Assembly (NCBI RefSeq): GCF_003977595.1
Contig: NZ_RYYR01000001.1
Coordinates: 1-64,000, forward strand
Length of the DNA stretch: 64,000 bases
Origin: Lysinibacillus antri
Lineage (GTDB): Bacteria; Bacillota; Bacilli; Bacillales_A; Planococcaceae
Direction of reading: 5' to 3'
In this document: positions 52,479 to 61,013 of the stretch, in pieces
How positions within the stretch are numbered: the stretch's first letter is position 1
How the letters are laid out: each line of letters opens with the position of its first letter
Program-made: the position numbers and the translations under genes
The notes under the pieces: generated by a model
Seen by the model: only the letters and a program-made list of their open reading frames with translations
Told to the model about the DNA's origin: nothing
Database searches by the model: none

Positions 52479-52495
52479 TGTCAGATGTTCTAACA
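52479..52495. promoter_or_regulatory. TnrA box between livK and tnrA
   Basis: TGTCAGATGTTCTAACA fits TGTNANAWWWTNTNACA with one deviation (G in the central W3). It is 90 bases from the livK start and 178 from tnrA. TnrA activates its own gene in B. subtilis, and control of the liv operon by nitrogen supply is plausible. The direction of control cannot be read. Confidence 0.7.
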
Positions 52496-52672
52496 TTATT
52501 TTTAATTTCCGACATTTTCATTAAAGTAATGATATTTTGTCTAAATATATCTAAATTTGCGTTAAGTTTTTTAACATGCATGCATTTTTCACCTTGTAAC
52601 ATTCTTCAAATAAATGTAAAATACTTAAAAATATCAATATTTATCAGAATTTTTCGAAAGAAGGTGTTGTAT

Positions 52673-52957
52673 ATGCCATTAAACAGTACTTATAAAGACA
52701 AAAAAGTGATCTCCATCGGCACCGTTAGTGAATTAACTGGACTTTCTGAAAGACAAATTCGATATTACGAAACGAGGAAACTGATTTTCCCGGAACGTTC
52801 AAAAACTGGCATTCGAAAATATTCATTTTCTGACATTGAAAAATTAATTGAAATTGCAAATCATTTAGAAGAGGGCGTATGGACGGCTGAAATACGAAAC
52901 GAAATGAAACGACGAGAAAGAGCACTGTTGAAAGAAACACCGACGACGGTAACATAA
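52673..52957 (+). CDS. tnrA: Nitrogen regulator TnrA (MerR family)
   Basis: This 94-aa protein matches TnrA of B. subtilis: [20 protein letters not shown] (about 6-25), [20 protein letters not shown] (about 28-47), then [20 protein letters not shown] (about 50-69) complete the MerR winged helix. TnrA activates or represses nitrogen genes under limitation and is held inactive by feedback-inhibited glutamine synthetase through its C-terminus. That tail is short here (ends KETPTTVT, about 16 residues less than in B. subtilis). The ATG is behind AGAAGGTG. Long upstream frame to 52478 is not coding. Confidence 0.88.
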   Translation: MPLNSTYKDKKVISIGTVSELTGLSERQIRYYETRKLIFPERSKTGIRKYSFSDIEKLIEIANHLEEGVWTAEIRNEMKRRERALLKETPTTVT

Positions 52958-52967
52958 TATAAAATAA

Positions 52968-53010
52968 AAAAGTGAGATTCCCTGAAAAATCAGGATGATC
53001 TCACTTTTTG
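52968..53010 (+). terminator. Terminator of tnrA
   Basis: AAAAGTGAGAT (52968-52978) pairs with ATCTCACTTTT (52998-53008), with CCTG/CAGG inside. T-rich end. Confidence 0.93.
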
Positions 53011-53048
53011 TATTGCTATTCGACCTTAAATGACATGACACGGGCTAG

Positions 53049-53624
53049 TTAATTTAAATTAAGTTCTTCTTTCCCACGAAATAAATGGAGGTCACTAAGT
53101 GGATAAATACGTAATTTTGATTCACCTAGTATAGATTCCTCTGAAATCAAACCGAAATGGCGGCTATCTGAACTTCTTAGACGATTATCACCTAATACAA
53201 AGAGAAAACCATCTGGAACTTGACTTTCCCCTGTCAGTTCTTTTAAAGTAAAATTTTCTGTTAATCTTTTTTGAAATGGATTTTCAATATCTCGATTTAC
53301 ATAAGGCTCATCGTACTCTTCTCCATTGATAATTAATATATCTTCCTTCATTTCAACGGTATCACCAGGAAGTCCAATCACTCGTTTAATATAATATTCA
53401 TCCTCGTAAGGAGATTGGAATACAACATGATCAAATCGATCAATATCACTTATTTTACTAATAATAATGACATCACTATTTTCGTAAGTAGGGACCATCG
53501 AAGCACCTTTTACGATAAGGGGAGAAAAAACAAATTCGCGACATATAAAGGATAGTACGATTCCGAAAAAGATCGCTACAAGCCAAGAAAGAAACTCATT
53601 TTTCGGTTTGGATGTTTCATTCAT
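53049..53624 (-). CDS. Signal peptidase I
   Basis: This 191-aa type I leader peptidase is anchored by one N-terminal helix (about 14-32). Catalytic Ser is in KGASMVPTY (about 42) and Lys in YIKRVIGLPGD (about 79). Box E VLGDNRLRSSDSRHFG (about 144-159) is intact. It cleaves exported pre-proteins at the outer membrane face. It is the single-domain Bacillus SipS/SipT-type (P-type). ATG behind AAGGGGA. Monocistronic. No gene or structure is recognisable in 53625-53866. Confidence 0.92.
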   Translation of the reverse strand: MNETSKPKNEFLSWLVAIFFGIVLSFICREFVFSPLIVKGASMVPTYENSDVIIISKISDIDRFDHVVFQSPYEDEYYIKRVIGLPGDTVEMKEDILIINGEEYDEPYVNRDIENPFQKRLTENFTLKELTGESQVPDGFLFVLGDNRLRSSDSRHFGLISEESILGESKLRIYPLSDLHLFRGKEELNLN

Positions 53625-53866
53625 TTTATTTCCCCTTCTCTCACATATAGTATTAATAGTTAATTTTACAATAGTCAGAAGAAAATGGAATTATCGCGTA
53701 CTAAATTTAACTCATTTTTATTCTATTTGTAATATTAGTAATAAAAATATTGATACAAAATTCTTATACTCCATGCTTTAAACGAAATATTCTTGTAAGA
53801 AAAGTATATGCCTTATCTACTATAAGCATGCTCGTACAACTAATGTGACATTATTTCCCGATGTTC

Positions 53867-54436
53867 TTACTTATTTAAAAGTTTTTCCATATATCGTTTT
53901 GTTTCTGGCCATTCTTCTTTCGTTACACTAAACATAACCGTATGTCTCGTAGTCCCATCTTTTCGAATCATATGATTACGTAAGACACCCTCTTTCTTTG
54001 CACCAATTCTTTCAATAGCATTTTGTGAGCGTATGTTTTCATGATCGGTCTTAATTTGTACACGCTGCCAGCCAAGGACTTCAAAACAATAACTTAATAA
54101 TAAATATTTGCAATTTGTATTTACTGCGGTTTTCCAATACTGTGGCGTTAACCATGTAAAACCAATTTCTCCTCGTTGATGCCCTGTATGTATATCCATT
54201 AATTTCGTAGACCCAATAATTCGATCTGTTTTTGCATCGATAATTACAAATGGCAGTTCAGTCCCTGTTTCTTTTAAGCTCAATGCTTGATTTACGTATT
54301 TCTCTACATCTTCCTTACAATCTACAGAAATTGACATATAGGTCCAAATTTCTGAAAAGGCTGCTACTTCAAAAATCCCATTAATATCTTCTTTTTGCAT
54401 CGGTCTTAGTTTTACAACATTATTTTTTAACTCCAT
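53867..54436 (-). CDS. GNAT acetyltransferase (RimJ/RimL type)
   Basis: This 189-aa protein has the RimL-like Acetyltransf_3 layout: VVKLRPMQKEDINGIFEVAA (about 6-25), IIGSTKLMDIHTGHQRGEIG (about 68-87), the region after TWLTPQYWKTAVNTNCKYLL (about 89-108) and VQIKTDHENIRSQNAIERIGA (about 121-141), then KKEGVLRNHMIRKDG. The acetyl-CoA loop (normally RGKGIG) is replaced by QYWKTAV, as in YjdG/YdaF-type members. Start MELKN has the better ribosome-site spacing; an ATG 9 bases upstream is possible. Substrate unknown (often a protein N-terminus or antibiotic). Confidence 0.82.
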   Translation of the reverse strand: MELKNNVVKLRPMQKEDINGIFEVAAFSEIWTYMSISVDCKEDVEKYVNQALSLKETGTELPFVIIDAKTDRIIGSTKLMDIHTGHQRGEIGFTWLTPQYWKTAVNTNCKYLLLSYCFEVLGWQRVQIKTDHENIRSQNAIERIGAKKEGVLRNHMIRKDGTTRHTVMFSVTKEEWPETKRYMEKLLNK

Positions 54437-54541
54437 CGTTTTCATTCCAATCTATTTCTTTTCTTCTATTTTAATACACGAATAGAAATAAAAAAGATGA
54501 TAACGGACATTAATCCAAATATCATCTACGTCAAATTCTAT

Positions 54542-55087
54542 TTAATTATTTGTACGAACTGTTTTTAACGCGCCGCTCCACGCAATGACTTGATCTAACA
54601 TATCATTTACCGATTGAATTTGTTGATCTTTCGGTTTTAATGTATTGCCATTTTCAAAATCTGTAAATAGGGACAATGCTGGATGAACCCGCACATCAGC
54701 AATTTGAATTTCACCTAATATTCCGCGCAAATGTTCAGTAGCACGTGCACCACCTACTGAGCCGTAGCTGACAATTCCAGCGGCTTTATTTGCCCACTCA
54801 TCACGAAGTAGGTCAATTGCATTCTTTAATGCCCCAGTAATAGAATGATTATACTCAGCAACAATAAACACAAAGCCATCACAATTATTTACTTTTTCTG
54901 CCCAACCAGATACGCCTGAAGCATCATAATTTGGGTCCCCTAAAAATGGTAGTCTGAACTCCGCAATATCAATCACTTCGTAAGAGGCATCTCCTCGACC
55001 ATCTCCTAAATCTTTTACCCATTCTCCTACTTGAGGACTTACTCTTCCTTCTCTCGTACTTCCTAAAATAATCCCAATTCTTAACAT
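54542..55087 (-). CDS. NADPH-dependent FMN reductase family protein
   Basis: This 181-aa flavodoxin-like protein shows GIILGSTREGRVSPQVGEW (about 5-23, FMN phosphate loop), FVFIVAEYNHSITGALKNAID (about 72-92) and GIVSYGSVGGARATEHLRGIL (about 103-123). It matches azoreductase/quinone-reductase type members such as YhdA/ChrR; it probably reduces quinones or azo compounds with NAD(P)H. ATG behind GGAGG. Confidence 0.88.
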   Translation of the reverse strand: MLRIGIILGSTREGRVSPQVGEWVKDLGDGRGDASYEVIDIAEFRLPFLGDPNYDASGVSGWAEKVNNCDGFVFIVAEYNHSITGALKNAIDLLRDEWANKAAGIVSYGSVGGARATEHLRGILGEIQIADVRVHPALSLFTDFENGNTLKPKDQQIQSVNDMLDQVIAWSGALKTVRTNN

Positions 55088-55254
55088 ACCATTTCCTCCA
55101 TTTGAAACGTTCCAAGTACAACACTAAGGAACTTTTTAGGTAAAATTTCGCAATAACAGTATTACCATTACCTAATTTAAAATCATTTATTCAAAGGGAA
55201 AAATAAAATACACGAATATTTTTATATAGGAAAAGCTTAAAGAAATTTAATTAT

Positions 55255-57162
55255 TTAGTTCTTTACTAAATGTCTTTGCAGTTCTTCTAATGTAAAATAA
55301 ATGGCTGGATATTCTTTCATTTCTGGTATCGCTTTATACTGAGACTTTGTTTTGCGTTCGACGGCATTTGCCATTGTTTCAAATAGCAATAACAACTGAG
55401 CTAGTTGTTCGTCATTAAATGATGGGCGCTCCCTTAACCTAGCGCATTTATCTAATAGAAAGCCCAGCTCTTCTAATGAATGAACAATCGGCCAATAGTA
55501 TTGTAAAGCTTCTTCATCTTTAGGAATTTCACCTGTTGCCGTATCATACAAAGTAACTAAATTTTTTAAATTCGTATCCATTTTGTTAAACTCGATATTT
55601 TTACCATAGTTTTGATAAATTGGTTGATTTGAAAACAATACAAACATAACTTGTGCTTGGCTACGAATGGTTTTTGAAATAAAGTGGGGTAATCGACTAG
55701 ACGCAGATGTTCTTCCCACAAGCCATACACCTAATAATCCAATGGAAACACCGATCAATACATCAATTAAACGGGTAGAAGCAAAATAATAAACGGAATT
55801 ATCTAAAGTGGAACCAGCTTCAGCCATAATTAATGCACTTGGCGTAAAAAAAAGCGCGGCTAGCCCATAGTTTTTTACAATAAATAATTCCGTAATAAAC
55901 GTTAATAAAAAGACTAACAAGGCAATCAATAGCCCCTCTGGATGGAAGGCTAAAATAACACTGGCTAAAAGAATGCCAAAAATAGTCCCTAAACTTCTTT
56001 GAATCGCGCGGTGAAATGTAGCAACAACGGTTGCACCTGACAAAACAGCCACACAGGATAGAGGAACCCAAAAAGAACGATTAAGATCAAACTCGTAAGC
56101 AATAATTGCAGCAAAAGTTGTAAACATACCAAATCTTAATGCGTTGATGAGTATGATGGAGTTTTTATCAAAGGCACCTAGCAATATTCTTTTCGTTGTT
56201 GGAGTTGAAAATTGTAGCTGTTCTTTTGAAAGCGAGCTCGGTCGCAATAAACTCTCTTTTATATGTATTAGTTCTGCCCCTATTAAAGAACTTACTTCAT
56301 CTAGTTCATCTGGTTGAGTCAGAGTAATCTCAGAAACCTGTTTGTTGTCTAATTGTTGAGCAATATTTCTTAACGATTCGCCTAATTGTTTCGACACTTT
56401 TTTACCATTACCCGCTAATTGTTCAGCGGCAATTAAAAATATTTTATTCGCATAGTGATTGACACTATAAAGGCGCTTAAATAATTCTGACGTACGCCAA
56501 GCATTATACCCTTCCGCTAAAGTTTGCCCTGCTTCTTTTAACGTAGCCATTACGCGATTGTGTGTCTCATTTTCACTTGCTGTTCCGATTGCATCCAAAT
56601 AGTCCGCAAGCTCAACTAAGGAGCGTTTCACTACCCTTTTTTCAGGTCCATGTGGGTTCACTAGATAACCTGACATTGCCATGAACCAAGAAAGGGCACC
56701 ACCTAAAAATGCAAGTCCTGCCCGCAAAAAAGCTTCATCTGGCGCAACCGACATGCCCGTACACATTGCAAAAATTAAAACAAAAAAGATCGCAGAAGGT
56801 CCAATGAAACGAAATGCCCCAAAAATAAAAACGGCTATTGCGCCAATAAGCCCCATTACAATTGCTACAATAATTGGATATGGTGCTAAAATCGTTCCTA
56901 GAAATACACTGCTTGTAATACCTATCACTGCCCAAAAAAGTTTTTTTGCCAATAAGGCATACGGAATCGGAAAAACATAAAGATATGTAAACCCACCTAG
57001 CCCAGCAATTAGTCCATACTCTAAGCTACCAAAAAGTAAACCAATAAAAATTGGTAACCCTGCTGCAATACCAGCGAGAAATGCCTTTAACCAGGGAAAT
57101 GGTTTTTTATTTACTGTTAATGCTTGTTTCAAAATAGAAGGTGCTTGAATTGTCTTTCCCAT
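55255..57162 (-). CDS. FUSC-family membrane protein
   Basis: This 635-aa protein has two blocks of hydrophobic helices: about 27-155 (FUSC N-terminal helices) and about 335-485 (FUSC-like helices with the SFWVPLSCVAVLSG region, about 364-377). A cytoplasmic helical segment lies between (about 165-325) and another C-terminal one after 490. Family members (aromatic acid exporter, YccS/AaeB-like) are thought to export aromatic compounds. It is divergent from ogt with 110 bases between starts. Substrate unknown. Confidence 0.85.
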   Translation of the reverse strand: MGKTIQAPSILKQALTVNKKPFPWLKAFLAGIAAGLPIFIGLLFGSLEYGLIAGLGGFTYLYVFPIPYALLAKKLFWAVIGITSSVFLGTILAPYPIIVAIVMGLIGAIAVFIFGAFRFIGPSAIFFVLIFAMCTGMSVAPDEAFLRAGLAFLGGALSWFMAMSGYLVNPHGPEKRVVKRSLVELADYLDAIGTASENETHNRVMATLKEAGQTLAEGYNAWRTSELFKRLYSVNHYANKIFLIAAEQLAGNGKKVSKQLGESLRNIAQQLDNKQVSEITLTQPDELDEVSSLIGAELIHIKESLLRPSSLSKEQLQFSTPTTKRILLGAFDKNSIILINALRFGMFTTFAAIIAYEFDLNRSFWVPLSCVAVLSGATVVATFHRAIQRSLGTIFGILLASVILAFHPEGLLIALLVFLLTFITELFIVKNYGLAALFFTPSALIMAEAGSTLDNSVYYFASTRLIDVLIGVSIGLLGVWLVGRTSASSRLPHFISKTIRSQAQVMFVLFSNQPIYQNYGKNIEFNKMDTNLKNLVTLYDTATGEIPKDEEALQYYWPIVHSLEELGFLLDKCARLRERPSFNDEQLAQLLLLFETMANAVERKTKSQYKAIPEMKEYPAIYFTLEELQRHLVKN

Positions 57163-57272
57163 TACGTGTGCTCCTTAAAAATATATATACTATTTTCCCC
57201 TTAAATAGATATTCCTATGATAAAGTATTTAATGAACGATACTATAACATTACCACAATTGGAGACATTCAC

Positions 57273-57791
57273 ATGACAATGAATCATCAAGTATATACTA
57301 CTTTATTTAGCCATAACGACTGGCAAGTGTATTTAGCTGCCACTGCAAATGGGCTATGCTTTTTAGGCACACACCATTCATCCTTTGAAGAAATGGAGCA
57401 GTGGTGTAAAAAACAGTTTCCTAATGCTGTTCTAGTTGAAGATGACACTCAACTTGAAAGGTATAAAAAAGAATTGATTGAGTATTTCGAAGGCAGATTA
57501 ACCGATTTTACGATTCCATTTGATATTCGAGGCACTACTTTTCAAATGAGTGTTTGGAATGCGTTATGTACGATTCCATTTGGACAATCCAAATGCTATT
57601 CCGATATTGCCAACTTCATTGGAAACCCGAAAGCAGTACGAGCGGTAGGAACTGCCATTGGGGCTAACCCTGTCGCAATTGCCATCCCATGTCATCGCGT
57701 ACTAGGAAAGAACGGTACATTAACTGGTTATAGTGGTGGACTAGACGTGAAAGAAAAACTTTTACAGCTTGAGGGCATACACTATAAGTAA
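57273..57791 (+). CDS. ogt: Methylated-DNA-protein cysteine methyltransferase
   Basis: This 172-aa suicide DNA repair protein transfers O6-alkyl groups of guanine to its own Cys. The active site IPCHRVLGKNGTLTGYSGGL (about 138-157; Cys about 140) and the helix-turn-helix with the Arg finger (SVWNALCTIPFGQSKCYSDI, about 93-112; KAVRAVGTAIGANPVAI) are intact. N-terminal 70 residues have the usual RNaseH-like fold. Start MTMNHQ is behind TTGGAGA; longer frame has no support. Confidence 0.93.
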   Translation: MTMNHQVYTTLFSHNDWQVYLAATANGLCFLGTHHSSFEEMEQWCKKQFPNAVLVEDDTQLERYKKELIEYFEGRLTDFTIPFDIRGTTFQMSVWNALCTIPFGQSKCYSDIANFIGNPKAVRAVGTAIGANPVAIAIPCHRVLGKNGTLTGYSGGLDVKEKLLQLEGIHYK

Positions 57792-57792
57792 A

Positions 57793-57816
57793 AGCAGTGC
57801 TAACATTAGCACTGCT
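57793..57816 (+). terminator. Terminator of ogt
   Basis: AGCAGTGCTA (57793-57802) pairs perfectly with TAGCACTGCT (57807-57816). It lies between convergent ogt and the DUF4064 gene; the T-tract is short on the plus strand and better on the minus (TTTTACTT). Confidence 0.82.
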
Positions 57817-57824
57817 TTAAATCG

Positions 57825-58295
57825 TTACTCTATAATATATCCATTCTCATCTCTTTGGACGATGGTTTCGGTATTCGGTGTTTTAGGTTTTCTAGCGAAG
57901 CACATGATTGCCGCAATCAGCAATAAAATACCGGATAGCGAAATGATGCCGGATAAGACACATGCAATAATAAATAAGATCCCCGCAAGTTTCGCATTGC
58001 TATTTACCTTCACAGCGCCAACAATCGCTAAAATAATTGCAACGACACCTAATAGAACAAATATCCAACCGATGCTACTAATAAATTGAAGTAAATTATT
58101 CATATAGTCCACACCAAGTGTAATGTCGGCATCTGTTAAACCTGAACCGTAAAAGGAATTTTCTAATTCAGTTTGAAACATCGGATCATTCATTAACATT
58201 TTACTACCGAGCAAAGTTAATATTAATATTCCGACACCCAAAACATTTAAAACAACGGATATGATACTTAAAGCTTTTTCACCTGTTCGTTTCAT
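57825..58295 (-). CDS. DUF4064 membrane protein
   Basis: This 156-aa protein starts KRTGEKALSIISVVLNVLGV, typical of DUF4064, with hydrophobic helices at about 8-29, 69-92 and 100-133, and the short charged tail IVQRDENGYIIE. Family members are small membrane proteins of Bacilli and staphylococci with unknown function. ATG behind GGGAGG. Confidence 0.85.
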   Translation of the reverse strand: MKRTGEKALSIISVVLNVLGVGILILTLLGSKMLMNDPMFQTELENSFYGSGLTDADITLGVDYMNNLLQFISSIGWIFVLLGVVAIILAIVGAVKVNSNAKLAGILFIIACVLSGIISLSGILLLIAAIMCFARKPKTPNTETIVQRDENGYIIE

Positions 58296-58404
58296 ATGAT
58301 CCTCCCACTCTTGTTTACAACGTAATTTAGTAGAAAAATGACTTCATTCTTTATTATGATGTGATGAGTCAGTAAATTACGATATTTTATGTATTTGTAT
58401 CATT

Positions 58405-58749
58405 TTAAAAATTCCAGCCAAGCCAAAAGAAAAGAAGCCCACCTAGTAAATTGGTGACGATATAAATCATCATGGTTACATATTGTTTTTGGTCAATTAA
58501 TTTTACAACATCGAAGGAAAAGGTTGAAAATGTTGTGAAACCACCGAGCACGCCAATCGTTAAAAAGGAAAGATCGGTTTGATTTTCTATGCTCCAGTTT
58601 GCGGCAATCCCTAGTAGTAGTGAACCAAGTAAATTTACAATGATTGTTGCATAGTATGTAGGAAGATTCCCTTTTTGAATTCCGACCTGCGTGATATAAC
58701 GAAGGGTAGCGCCAACTCCTCCGCCTAGTGCCACCATTAACCCTACCAT
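58405..58749 (-). CDS. crcB: Fluoride channel subunit CrcB/FluC 1
   Basis: This 114-aa four-helix protein has the Fluc signatures GGGVGATLRYITQ (about 9-21), TIIVNLLGSLLLG (Asn about 38) and GGFTTFSTFSFDVV (about 69-82, Na+ and Phe-box region). Two such subunits form a dual-topology dimer exporting F-. Its ATG overlaps the upstream crcB stop by 7 bases, so the pair is probably a heterodimer. No fluoride riboswitch was found in the leader of this operon. Confidence 0.92.
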   Translation of the reverse strand: MVGLMVALGGGVGATLRYITQVGIQKGNLPTYYATIIVNLLGSLLLGIAANWSIENQTDLSFLTIGVLGGFTTFSTFSFDVVKLIDQKQYVTMMIYIVTNLLGGLLFFWLGWNF

Positions 58750-59120
58750 TGTTTACGACCTCGATTCAATAAATATCCCACAAGTGCTGCTGTAATACTA
58801 GCAACTGACATGCCTAGAACAAATAATAATCCAACTAACGTATTTTCTTTTAGCAAATAAATTGCTTGTTCTGAAAATGTAGAAAAAGTGGTAAATGCTC
58901 CTAACATTCCTGTGGTAAAAAATAGTTTTAACTTGCTGTCGTTTCGCTCATAATAGCCATTTAAACTACCTAACAGAAAACTACCTAAAATATTTACAAA
59001 CCAGAGCATAGGTAACGTTCCTACACTTGTTTGAATAACAAAGCGTAATGTTGCACCCACAACTCCACCGAAAAAAACTTGTACTCCATTATTTAATTTT
59101 TGATTGTTTATAGATGCCAC
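58743..59120 (-). CDS. crcB: Fluoride channel subunit CrcB/FluC 2
   Basis: This 125-aa subunit shows FFGGVVGATLRFVIQ (about 16-30), FVNILGSFLLGS (Asn about 43) and GMLGAFTTFSTFSEQAI (about 71-87). It starts at GTG with TTTGGAGT eight bases ahead and overlaps the upstream DUF1648 gene by 32 bases. It is translated together with the second subunit. Confidence 0.9.
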   Translation of the reverse strand: MASINNQKLNNGVQVFFGGVVGATLRFVIQTSVGTLPMLWFVNILGSFLLGSLNGYYERNDSKLKLFFTTGMLGAFTTFSTFSEQAIYLLKENTLVGLLFVLGMSVASITAALVGYLLNRGRKQW

Positions 59121-59598
59121 TGATCATTACTCCAAATAAAATAATTAAAAAAACAGGAAGGAACAGTAAACCAAGAGATTGAATGTCACCAAGTGAAACT
59201 CGAACAATCTGTACAATAAGAAAAGCAAACATTACTAGGCAAAGATTTTTCACAACATTTAGTAATCTTGTACTTTGTGTATAAAACTGATATGCATTGG
59301 TCTCGTTTATTCGTTTTGGATAATTATGCATATGAGGTGCTTTTTCAAAGGCACTCATCAACATAAATAAAAACGTTCCGATAATCGGTAAAATGATTAC
59401 TTCAACCTTCGAACCCCAGCGATCGACTTCCCCAGTAGCATTAAAATGACCTGGTACTTCCTCTGGTATATTACCCCAGTTTACGATTAGAAATAATATG
59501 GCTAATAAAAATATACCTAGACCCATTGCATCCATTATTTTCTCTACTTTAGTTTTTGGAAGTTTTAATATGGGACGATAGAGTAGCTTATTGTTCAT
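59089..59598 (-). CDS. DUF1648 membrane protein
   Basis: This 169-aa protein has four hydrophobic helices (about 25-43, 68-85, 115-135, 142-163). The DUF1648 motif WGNIPEEVPGHFNATGEVDRWGSK (about 41-64: P..P.HFN..G..D.WGSK) is complete. Related proteins (SdpI, YhgE-like immunity or regulators) include toxin-immunity and signalling membrane proteins. It is the first gene of a unit with two fluoride channel genes. ATG behind AAGGAAGG. Confidence 0.87.
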   Translation of the reverse strand: MNNKLLYRPILKLPKTKVEKIMDAMGLGIFLLAILFLIVNWGNIPEEVPGHFNATGEVDRWGSKVEVIILPIIGTFLFMLMSAFEKAPHMHNYPKRINETNAYQFYTQSTRLLNVVKNLCLVMFAFLIVQIVRVSLGDIQSLGLLFLPVFLIILFGVMISGIYKQSKIK

Positions 59599-59632
59599 TC
59601 ACTCGCCTTCCTTTCTCAAGTTTACCGTAAAT

Positions 59633-59649
59633 CGTATAACTAGAATACG
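59633..59649. promoter_or_regulatory. CGTAT inverted repeat upstream of the DUF1648-crcB operon
   Basis: CGTAT-AACTAGA-ATACG lies 35-51 bases before the DUF1648 start codon, near where the promoter should be. Candidate operator; no regulator assigned. Bases 59650-59804 show only promoter-like AT-rich sequence. Confidence 0.3.
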
Positions 59650-59804
59650 GATAATCATGCAAAAAGTTTCAATTTTACTATCGTACTCCTTCACTGATGA
59701 TTGAACTTTTACTTTCTGGATAGACTGACAAAGGTGAATTATTTATATTTTGAATATAATTTTAGTAAACTAATATATACACTGTACAGATAGGGGTTAG
59801 GTAC

Positions 59805-60482
59805 ATGGGTTTATCAGATATTTTTGAGTTTTTACGAATGCTTGATACCGAACTTTATTATTACATTGACAAATTGGGTTTATATATTTATTTTATCTTG
59901 TTTTTAATTGTTTTTGGAAAAACCGGCTTTGTTATTTTAACATTCCTACCTGGGGATTCTCTCGTTTTCGCTAGTGGGACAATCGCTGCCATCGATCAAT
60001 TAAATTTTTTCATCTTGTTTTTGTTATTTTTCATCGCCACTTCATTAGCCGATAGTAACAACTTTTTCATTGGGCGAATGTTTAGTAAAGTGTCATCCGA
60101 CAAGGCCATGTTTTTAAAAATAATTCCTCAAACGTCCATCGACAAAGCCAGTGAATTTTTATCTGACTATGATCGGGTAGCCATTACATTTTCACGATTT
60201 ATTCCATTAATGCGCACAATGACACCCTTTATATGCGGCTTTACTAGTTACCCGTATAAAAATTTTATCCGTTTTAATGTGATGGGGGCATTTTTTTGGA
60301 CATCCATCTGGCTTGGCACAGGATTTGCCTTAGGAAATGTAGCATGGGTTGAAGGCAATTTATTGTTTACCCTCTCCCTCATTACCATGATGATGTTTAT
60401 TCCAAGTATCTATGGTTTTTTGAATCAATTCCGAAAAAAACATCTCCATGAAGAAGAATTAAAACAAGAAGCTAATCGATAG
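59805..60482 (+). CDS. DedA-family membrane protein
   Basis: This 225-aa protein has about five hydrophobic segments. DedA signatures: FLPGDSLVFASGTIAA (about 48-63; the G-D pair) and FSRFIPLMRTMTPFICGFTSY (about 125-145, with the conserved Arg residues), then FNVMGAFFWTSIWLGTGFALG (about 153-173). DedA proteins act as undecaprenyl phosphate or phospholipid flippases and are needed for proton-gradient and envelope functions. ATG behind ATAGGGGTTAGG. Confidence 0.9.
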   Translation: MGLSDIFEFLRMLDTELYYYIDKLGLYIYFILFLIVFGKTGFVILTFLPGDSLVFASGTIAAIDQLNFFILFLLFFIATSLADSNNFFIGRMFSKVSSDKAMFLKIIPQTSIDKASEFLSDYDRVAITFSRFIPLMRTMTPFICGFTSYPYKNFIRFNVMGAFFWTSIWLGTGFALGNVAWVEGNLLFTLSLITMMMFIPSIYGFLNQFRKKHLHEEELKQEANR

Positions 60483-60508
60483 CGTTTCGACTAGCTTCTT
60501 TCTTTTTA
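60467..60508 (+). terminator. Terminator of dedA overlapping its last codons
   Basis: AGAAGCTA (60467-60474) pairs with TAGCTTCT (60492-60499), followed by TTCTTTTT. The 5' arm is part of the coding sequence. Confidence 0.85.
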
Positions 60509-60991
60509 AGCATTCACATTGTTCTCATTTTCAAGCATCTTATGGAGATATGCGATAATCTCTCGAATACCTTCGAGAGAATTGACTAATATTTTTGGCT
60601 CAACACAAGTAATCATTCGATTTTCCAAATTTGCTACGGCAGTAAAATATTTCGTTTTCGAATAATTAACAAGACCTACTTGTTGAATTTCGTTTGGCGC
60701 AAAATTCAATATTTCTTTCGCCTCATCCACGACTAAGCCGTAGTTCACAATATCCGTATTCAGAACAATGATCCGGCTTAACTCTCCAACACTCGGCTTA
60801 TTGTATAAAATGCGATTAAAATCAATAACCGGAATAAGCTCTCCCCGCATGCGCGTAAATCCTAATAAATAATTAGGTAAATGTGGGATGGGCGTAATGC
60901 GGCCAATTTTTTCAATGGATACGACCTGTTCAACAGGAATCGCGTATTCCTCATTGACACAGCGAAATATGATGGATTTTTCAAATGTCAT
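60506..60991 (-). CDS. CheW-like chemotaxis coupling protein
   Basis: This 161-aa single CheW domain protein shows EYAIPVEQVVSIEKI (about 15-29), ITPIPHLPNYLLGFTRMRGELIPVIDF (about 32-58) and YGLVVDEAKEIL (about 83-94). It couples receptors to CheA. It differs from the canonical cheW of the fla/che operon by location and may work with the chemoreceptor at 24-26 kb. ATG behind TGAGGTAACG. It is 23 bases after the peptidase stop. Confidence 0.88.
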   Translation of the reverse strand: MTFEKSIIFRCVNEEYAIPVEQVVSIEKIGRITPIPHLPNYLLGFTRMRGELIPVIDFNRILYNKPSVGELSRIIVLNTDIVNYGLVVDEAKEILNFAPNEIQQVGLVNYSKTKYFTAVANLENRMITCVEPKILVNSLEGIREIIAYLHKMLENENNVNA

Positions 60992-61013
60992 TGACGTTAC
61001 CTCACAGAATAAT

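Noticed and set aside
52478-52672. N-terminal extension of TnrA
   Set aside because: It runs through the TnrA box and promoter region, with no similarity to TnrA, and a ribosome site serves the ATG at 52673.
59599-59804. Fluoride riboswitch upstream of the crcB operon
   Set aside because: The conserved fluoride-aptamer blocks are not visible upstream of the DUF1648-crcB genes.
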